From Seiridium cupressi (lineage: Eukaryota > Ascomycota > Sordariomycetes > Amphisphaeriales > Sporocadaceae), in NCBI GenBank assembly GCA_036674765.1, contig JARVKI010000004.1, forward strand, positions 434,001-498,000: a DNA stretch of 64,000 bases, given 5' to 3'. The notes under the pieces were generated by a model that worked only from the letters and a program-made list of their open reading frames with translations, ran no database searches and was not told where the DNA came from. A program made the position numbers and the translations under genes. Shown piece by piece: positions 58,603 to 64,000 of the stretch (positions within the stretch are counted from its first letter, which is position 1; every line of letters starts with the position of its first letter).

Positions 58603-60531
58603 ATGGCGCTAGCACAGATGTCATTGCTCACAGGGATCGTAGCGACGGCTACGGCCCAGTACCAGCCACTTGTCACCAACCCATTTGGCGACCAGATCTT
58701 TCAGCTCGGCGGCAACATCACATATCTTGCCACGACCAGTTCACCCGAGATACGAGTAGGGGCCTATTCGGACCCATTCACGGCACCGGCGACTCACATC
58801 ATTGCCAACGATTCTCTAGTGACCGGGGACTACATCCGAGATGTCATTGCTAGTTATGTAGCTGATGACGATGTTTACGCGGCACCATTCGCCAGTAACA
58901 TTATCATCAGTTCTAGTATTAACTCGAGCCTTGATCCATCCGCGACAGACTACGTGGCATCTATTGGGTCTCGTATGATCCTCTCCAGTGAGTTGTTGGG
59001 CCGCAACGAGTCGTTCGTTCCCGGACCTGTGCTGGTCGTGGCAAATGGTTCCACATATCATATCTCAAAGGTTTTTCGCCTATACGTGGACACGTATCGC
59101 ACTTTCGTTGATGGTATTTATCTGTCTAACGAAACGTATAAGCCCCTTGGCTTTTTCGAGCCCGGATGGTCCTACCCTATGATACCTGTCCCTTCACGTC
59201 TCTATAGCAAAAACGACCCTCATCCTCTTACAGGCCAACGCATTGGAGTCAAAGATATATACGACATCGAGGGCCTTGTCACAACCAGAGGTAGCAGGGC
59301 TTATACTGCTATTGCGCTTCCATCGAACGCCACCGCACCGTCTGTTCAACGCATCGTCGACCTTGGCGGAGTAGTTGTGGGAAAGCAGAAGACGGCCCAG
59401 TTTGCTTCTGCCGCACAGGGCTGGCAGTGGACTGATACGTACTATCCTCAAAACCCACGTGGAGACGGGCTCCTCAGCTGCTCAGCATCATCTTCCGGGG
59501 GAGGTTGCTCTATAGCTGCTTACCATTGGCTCGACTATGCCATTGGAACGGACACTGGCCAATCGGTTCGGCAGCCAGCCGCTTTCTCGGGCACTTTTGG
59601 TAACCGGCCCTCTCAAGGGCTCATGAACTTGGATCACGTAATGCCAATCTCTTATGGAACCGACACGGCGGGCTTCTTCTGCCGCGACCCGTTCAAGTGG
59701 GTGAAGTTCGCGAAGCTCTGGTACGAACCGTCGCTGCACCAGGATGCCTCACTAAATGGGCTACCGGAGCTTGACGTGCCAGATACCGAGGCGTTCCCAA
59801 AGCGAATTATGTACCCAACAGATCACTTACCGCTGAAGAACCCCGCCGCAGAAACCATCTTGCAGACGTTCATCCGAGATACAGCTGACGCATTCGGCAT
59901 GGAGATCGAGGAGTTCAGTCTAACTGAGAACATAGAGTCTTCTCTGAAACGTACTATAAGCGAAGTTTTGGCCAACCTCAATACTCTATGGACCCACGAT
60001 TATTTCAAGGACGTAGCGACTCCATTATTGAAGCAGTATTACCCCGAATTCCCTGCTCTGGACTTCCCTCACCGAAAGACTTTTCGGAATTTCACGTACA
60101 ATGATACTCAGTACGCCGAGGCGATATCGAGGAGAGCTCAGGACGCGCACATCTGGAACCAAGGGCTGTTTGCCTCGACGAACGAATCCTGCTCAGATTC
60201 GATGCTAATCTATGACATCGGCACGGGTGGTCTGCCGTCCTTCCGTGAAGCCGATCTCAATAATGACATAGGGGCAGCATTAGCGGCTGAGCCCGGAACC
60301 ATTGGTGCTCCGTCCATCATGGCCTCCTACTTTGGCAGTATGGATTTCACTATTCCTATCGGTCAAGTGCCATACTTCAGTAACGTCACGTATCAGGAAG
60401 TCATGATGCCCGTGACCATTAACATAGTCGCGAGGAGAGGTTGCGATATGGTTATGTATAATTTCATTCAAGCACTGGCAGGGCGGGGCATCATCAGAAG
60501 CGTGAAGACTGGCGCGCGGGCATTTAGCTGA
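58603..60531 (+). CDS. Secreted amidase-signature protein with Arp1-like N-terminal domain
   Basis: Intronless, 642 aa from the Met at 58603, which gives a good signal peptide (MALAQMSLLTGIVATATAQ). About 200 residues with several NxS/T sites come first, resembling the scytalone-dehydratase-like (Arp1) N-terminal domain found fused to fungal amidases. The amidase-signature core follows: catalytic Lys in IGVKDIYDIEGLVTT, the Ser-Gly-rich loop SCSASSSGGGCSIAAYHW (cis-Ser region) and AIGTDTGQSVRQPA, holding the nucleophile Ser but with Gln for the usual second Gly. Extracellular amide or ester hydrolysis is inferred. Confidence 0.8.
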   Translation: MALAQMSLLTGIVATATAQYQPLVTNPFGDQIFQLGGNITYLATTSSPEIRVGAYSDPFTAPATHIIANDSLVTGDYIRDVIASYVADDDVYAAPFASNIIISSSINSSLDPSATDYVASIGSRMILSSELLGRNESFVPGPVLVVANGSTYHISKVFRLYVDTYRTFVDGIYLSNETYKPLGFFEPGWSYPMIPVPSRLYSKNDPHPLTGQRIGVKDIYDIEGLVTTRGSRAYTAIALPSNATAPSVQRIVDLGGVVVGKQKTAQFASAAQGWQWTDTYYPQNPRGDGLLSCSASSSGGGCSIAAYHWLDYAIGTDTGQSVRQPAAFSGTFGNRPSQGLMNLDHVMPISYGTDTAGFFCRDPFKWVKFAKLWYEPSLHQDASLNGLPELDVPDTEAFPKRIMYPTDHLPLKNPAAETILQTFIRDTADAFGMEIEEFSLTENIESSLKRTISEVLANLNTLWTHDYFKDVATPLLKQYYPEFPALDFPHRKTFRNFTYNDTQYAEAISRRAQDAHIWNQGLFASTNESCSDSMLIYDIGTGGLPSFREADLNNDIGAALAAEPGTIGAPSIMASYFGSMDFTIPIGQVPYFSNVTYQEVMMPVTINIVARRGCDMVMYNFIQALAGRGIIRSVKTGARAFS

Positions 60532-60742
60532 TATGCCATGCGTGGAATAGTGTTGTCGATAAAGTTGACCCTGAATGGAAGCTTGTCACATTTTGCGGAA
60601 TCATTCATCCTTCCGATCTTGAGCTCGACGGTGAGTGTCACAACGCACGATCTGCAGGAGAGCCTAATATACCGATACCAATTACATTCCAAGTTTCGCA
60701 GGGTTTTGTGGCCCAATTCCCAGTCAGAGGTCAACTACTTCT

Positions 60743-62126
60743 CTAGGGATCTTTGCGCGACTCGTCGTAACAGTACTGAAATACATCCCCCAAACCCTGT
60801 GCCCAATCCTTTTCACTACACTGTGGCTCCCAGCCGATTGAGCGCGCTAGATCAGGCGTAGTCTTTGAGCTAGGTAGATAATGAGTTGATTTTGCGCTGC
60901 CGATTTATGCATGGTTCTTGCGCTTACTTTGCAGCAAGAGTCAGCTCTGCTCTCGAAGCATTACCGGCAAAAAGTCGCGCTGCTACCTGTTCGAGGGTAA
61001 TGGATCTTGGCTCGGAGCTCCGTAGTGCACCCAACTTCGCGCCAGCTTGGCCGAGTCCCTTTGCGACCTCCAACCAAGAATGTGTTCCAGTGTTAGCGAA
61101 GTAAATTCCACGCCTGCCATAAGGAGGTTCCGATCCATTCAGGATCAGAGATAAGATCAAGTGAAAAAGTGACGCCAAGTCGACCACGTTGACGTGACCG
61201 AGTCTGTATGAGCCATCGCCGACATACTCACTGGATCCTTTATCTATTGCGTTCCTAGCAAGCAGTGGGATCTGATGGGACTGTTGGTGGAAGAATCCTG
61301 TACCTCGTCCGTATACGCACTACAACTCTTTGAAGTTAGCGATTCCTTCATTGCGCATGCCTGTCAAGAAATCGGATGGTAAACGTTGCATCTTAAAGAG
61401 AAAAAACGCCTAATCAGGATGTGGTTGCTCCCACGTAAGGTGGTCAAAGATGACAAACAACATCAAGCTAGTCTCACCGGAGCCATGACTATGAAAGTCT
61501 TGATACCGAGCTCTTCTCCCAATTGAATGACTTTGAGATCAGTATCCCTTTGTTCGTATCGTTCTGTTGCATTGCGCTCCTTCTCGTATTCGTACACATC
61601 ATGATCACGGTCCGAGAACAAACGGCTTTCTTCGGCTTGTTGAGTAATTCCACGAGTGGCAAGATTTGATGTGCCTGAAGTCTATACCAAATCAGTCTGA
61701 TACAGGCGATAAGCCTCATGGTAGGAGAACTGTACGTGAATGAAAATAGGTTCGTGTCGTCTGTCATCTTTCCTGAGGGCCAAGCCACGCAACAGTGATG
61801 CTGCAGATGCTGTGTGGAACCCACTCGCGCAATGTATGATAACGTCGTGCTCCGATGCAGCTTGCGTCAACCCTTCGCTGTCATCGAGTCCCTCGAACAA
61901 TATGGCGTGCAGCCCTTTACTACGCAACACCTCTGCTTGCTCCTATTTCCGTACAACCACGGAGATCTTCAGTTCCGTGATCTCCGGCTTGTCGGATGTT
62001 AGAAGGCATGTGAGAACTGATCCACCACTGCCGAAGCGTTAGAAGCTGTGGGAACGTGATGTTTCGAGAGCTATTGGCATACACATACCCAGATGCGCCC
62101 GTCAACGAAAGCCTCCGTGGACCCAT
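60743..62126 (-). pseudogene. NAD-dependent epimerase-like gene with one in-frame stop
   Basis: Five exons (62126-62083, 62027-61736, 61681-61478, 61319-60928, 60869-60743) join perfectly in phase to 352 codons of an extended-SDR/epimerase protein. It starts MGPRRLSLTGASGYVGGSVL (TGxxGxxG motif), then ASEHDVIIHCASGFHTASA, IKTFIVMAP, CVYGRGTGFFHQQ, GHVNVVDLASLFHLIL and the tail GWEPQCSEKDWAQGL. The only defect is a TAG at 61943-61945 within VVVRK-stop-EQAEVLRSKG. A CAG-to-TAG change would explain it. It may be a young pseudogene, a strain-specific allele or a sequencing error. No intron explains the stop without losing the cofactor motif. Confidence 0.75.
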
Positions 62127-62440
62127 CTTGAATAAGAAGCATGTATTTTGCTATAGCAAATTTGATATACCATATCATTCTCTTCAAAAGAAGTTATGAC
62201 CAAGAACCGTTAAATGCAACTTGATGAGCGCGATTGTGGACCTTTGGCGTCATTGCTCGGCTCGGCTGTAGCACGTCATGCAGAGCCTGGCTGCTTCTAG
62301 TTGGCGGGACGGAATGCATATTCCGTATCGTAGCGGACATCACAAAACACAAATTGGATATACATAAGAGCAGGACCCATCTCCATGGTTCAAAACGTCA
62401 AGAGATGTTTGCTTCGATGATTGAGAAGAACTATAAATAG
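62127..62440. other. Intergenic region
   Basis: No gene or element recognised. Confidence 0.45.
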
Positions 62441-62573
62441 TCAACTCCAATGCCTCTCTTGCATTAGCCATGACCCCCAATCCGTCATCCAGGTGCTCAC
62501 CATTAGGAAATTGTAGATGTCGGAGTCATCTGGCGTTCCAATGTGAGACCTATATCTGTTTCTCCCCTTATAT

Positions 62574-63262
62574 TTATGGCAAATCTCCTGTGTAATAGTA
62601 AGTGAGAGGGGCAATTGTGTTGGTCGCGAGGTCGACAGAGACGCCTCGCTTTTCCCCGTCATCTGCTGGCTGAATCAGATTCTTCTGCTTATCGCCTTTG
62701 CTTTCAAGCACTTTGAGAAAGTTTTTACGTATTCTAAAGGCTACATTCAGGGGCGTACATAGCTCGTCTAATACTTGCAGACATTGTTTCAGGTCTCCTC
62801 GAATCGGTCTGGGAATAGACACGACCATTCCCGTATCGTCTATCCAAAGACTCACTGCCGAGACGATCATCGCGCCGGCAAGGAGAAGCAATGGAGAAAG
62901 AGGACCACATATCCATCCTCACTTTGTAGGATTTCGGAGTATAGGAGTGTCCCATAAGATCTCGCCGTGGATTTGAACAATATAGAAATCGTAGCAACCC
63001 TATCTCTCCTAGAAAATCGAATGTAAGCGGTATCATTGGCATCACCAAGAAAACCATGTAAATTTTCCACCAGATGCAAAATCATTGTAGTGTCCAGAGT
63101 ACTACAGGTTAGAAAAACAGCAATATATATGAAGGTCCCACAATATGAGCCGAAGGAGATGATACCTGTAGATATCAGGCTGCAGACACGAACGAATGAA
63201 TCGTTTTCCATACCACAACCCGTAATAGCCACTCCAGCTTTGCGACTACTAATTTGTCCCAT
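62574..63262 (-). CDS. Hypothetical membrane protein, exon structure unresolved
   Basis: Coding-like stretches occur in different minus-strand frames: MGQISSRKAGVAITGCGMEN from 63262, TTMILHLVENLHGFL near 63070, and PLLLLAGAMIVSAVSLWIDD near 62890. The last is followed by a charged C-terminus (IRKNFLKVLESKGDKQKN) ending at 62574. Plausible introns lie at about 63164-63099 and 63039-63003. One more frame change before the hydrophobic segment is not explained. It is either a real multi-exon gene with one or two membrane helices or a damaged one. Family not recognised. Confidence 0.35.
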
Positions 63263-63855
63263 GATTGTAATCCATCACTTCCCAATCTTACAGCGGTGAT
63301 TAATCATATGAGTGGGCAATTGGAGTCGATCGTTTTGATATTGTAAAGATTCATTTAAACAAATAAGTGTTGGAAATTATGACTTGACTTGGATACAAAC
63401 CTGGCCCTAGACTCTACGCTGAGGGAAAAGAATTCATTCCACCAGTTAAGGATTGATATTATATGCTGAAAGAATTATGGAGGAGATCTTATTCTACAAC
63501 CCAAACGGATTGTTATTGCATTGTATCATGAGCACGTCGGTTGAGTGATTAGTCTGATCATAGCAGGCGGTACACGCTGCGAGCAACGGAACACTTACCA
63601 GGTGTTACCTCTAGCTAATTCCAATGCGTTGACGCGCCGCTGGATCTGTTTGACGCAATTGGGACCATCCTAATTCCCCCGCGCCCGCGTCTCTCTGCCT
63701 TTACAGAAGTCACCACACAATCGCAAAACATCAAAATTTTCATCTCCTTCCTCTCGCCACACCCTTTTCGTAATTCGAAGAAGAGCGGCCAATCCACATT
63801 AATTTATGAGGAACCAAGGCACGTTACAAATTCCTCCAAATAAAGCAACTTCATC
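63263..63855. other. Intergenic region
   Basis: Likely promoter for the gene at the right edge; a pyrimidine-rich leader lies at about 63665-63780. No gene supported. Confidence 0.4.
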
Positions 63856-64000
63856 ATGTCGGCACCAGACACAATGTCAGGATACGCTATGGATGAGCCC
63901 GACTGGGGCTATGAGGCCTATCGAGACCGGCTCGACGCGGCCCAGCCAATACGCCGCTTCAATCAGCAATACGTTGAGGAGCGAGATCAAGCTTCGGCAA
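63856..64000 (+). CDS. N-terminal part of a gene cut by the window edge
   Basis: Open frame of 48 codons from MSAPDTMSGYAMDEPDWGYE, continuing past the end. The composition is hydrophilic, rich in Asp, Glu, Arg and Tyr. ATG context (ATCATGTC) and the pyrimidine-rich leader support a real start. Too short to identify. Confidence 0.5.
   Translation, partial: MSAPDTMSGYAMDEPDWGYEAYRDRLDAAQPIRRFNQQYVEERDQASA

Noticed and set aside
1..64000. CRISPR arrays, bacterial operons, rRNA or intact transposons
   Set aside because: No direct-repeat/spacer arrays, transposase or reverse-transcriptase motifs, or terminal repeats were recognised; the DNA is eukaryotic with spliced genes.

Overview
This window comes from the nuclear genome of a filamentous ascomycete (Pezizomycotina). 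Most genes are split by short GT-AG introns of about 50-70 bp. The content is also typical: a HET-domain gene, a GH7 cellobiohydrolase, fungal C2H2 and Zn2Cys6 regulators, MFS permeases, a CYP53-like P450 and many damaged gene copies. Gene models were built by hand from reading frame and splice signals. Lengths are given in amino acids where the exons add up exactly in phase.

Region 1 (about 0-19 kb) is the most striking part: a compact catabolic cluster that closely matches the nicotinate-utilisation (hxn) regulon of Aspergillus nidulans. In order it holds an HxnR-like C2H2 regulator (+), an HxnM-like cyclic-imide hydrolase (-), an HxnW-like SDR (+), an HxnN-like amidase (-), an HxnV-like flavin monooxygenase (+), a Rieske non-heme iron oxygenase (-), an HxnY-like 2OG-Fe(II) dioxygenase (+) and an HxnZ-like transporter (+). 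Six enzyme genes form three divergent pairs (M/W, N/V, Rieske/Y) with shared promoters. These promoters carry GATA-type (HGATAR) and CCCCAC-type elements. The Rieske oxygenase is not one of the eleven A. nidulans hxn genes and is the best candidate here for an undescribed extension or re-routing of the pathway. HxnS, HxnT, HxnX and HxnP counterparts were not found in the cluster; they may lie beyond the left edge or elsewhere.

Region 2 (about 19-47 kb) is accessory DNA with long intergenic stretches and many decayed genes. Relics are a DEAH helicase (Prp43 type), a cysteine-rich protein, a DUF1996 protein, the C-terminus of a ThDP enzyme and an SDR. Apparently intact genes are a CYP53-like P450, a secreted Thr/Ser-rich protein, a GNAT acetyltransferase, a Zn2Cys6 regulator, a sugar-porter MFS, a TetX-like flavin monooxygenase and an alpha/beta hydrolase with an Asp nucleophile.

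Region 3 (about 47-51 kb) is a tight block of conserved housekeeping genes: prefoldin subunit 3, a Sec14-type lipid-transfer protein and the kinetochore protein Mis14/Nsl1. Region 4 (about 51-64 kb) returns to accessory content: a HET gene, a GH7 cellobiohydrolase, a secreted amidase-signature protein, an NAD-dependent epimerase interrupted by one in-frame TAG, a degraded or complex membrane-protein gene and the start of one more gene at the right edge. No tRNA, rRNA, CRISPR array or intact transposon was recognised.
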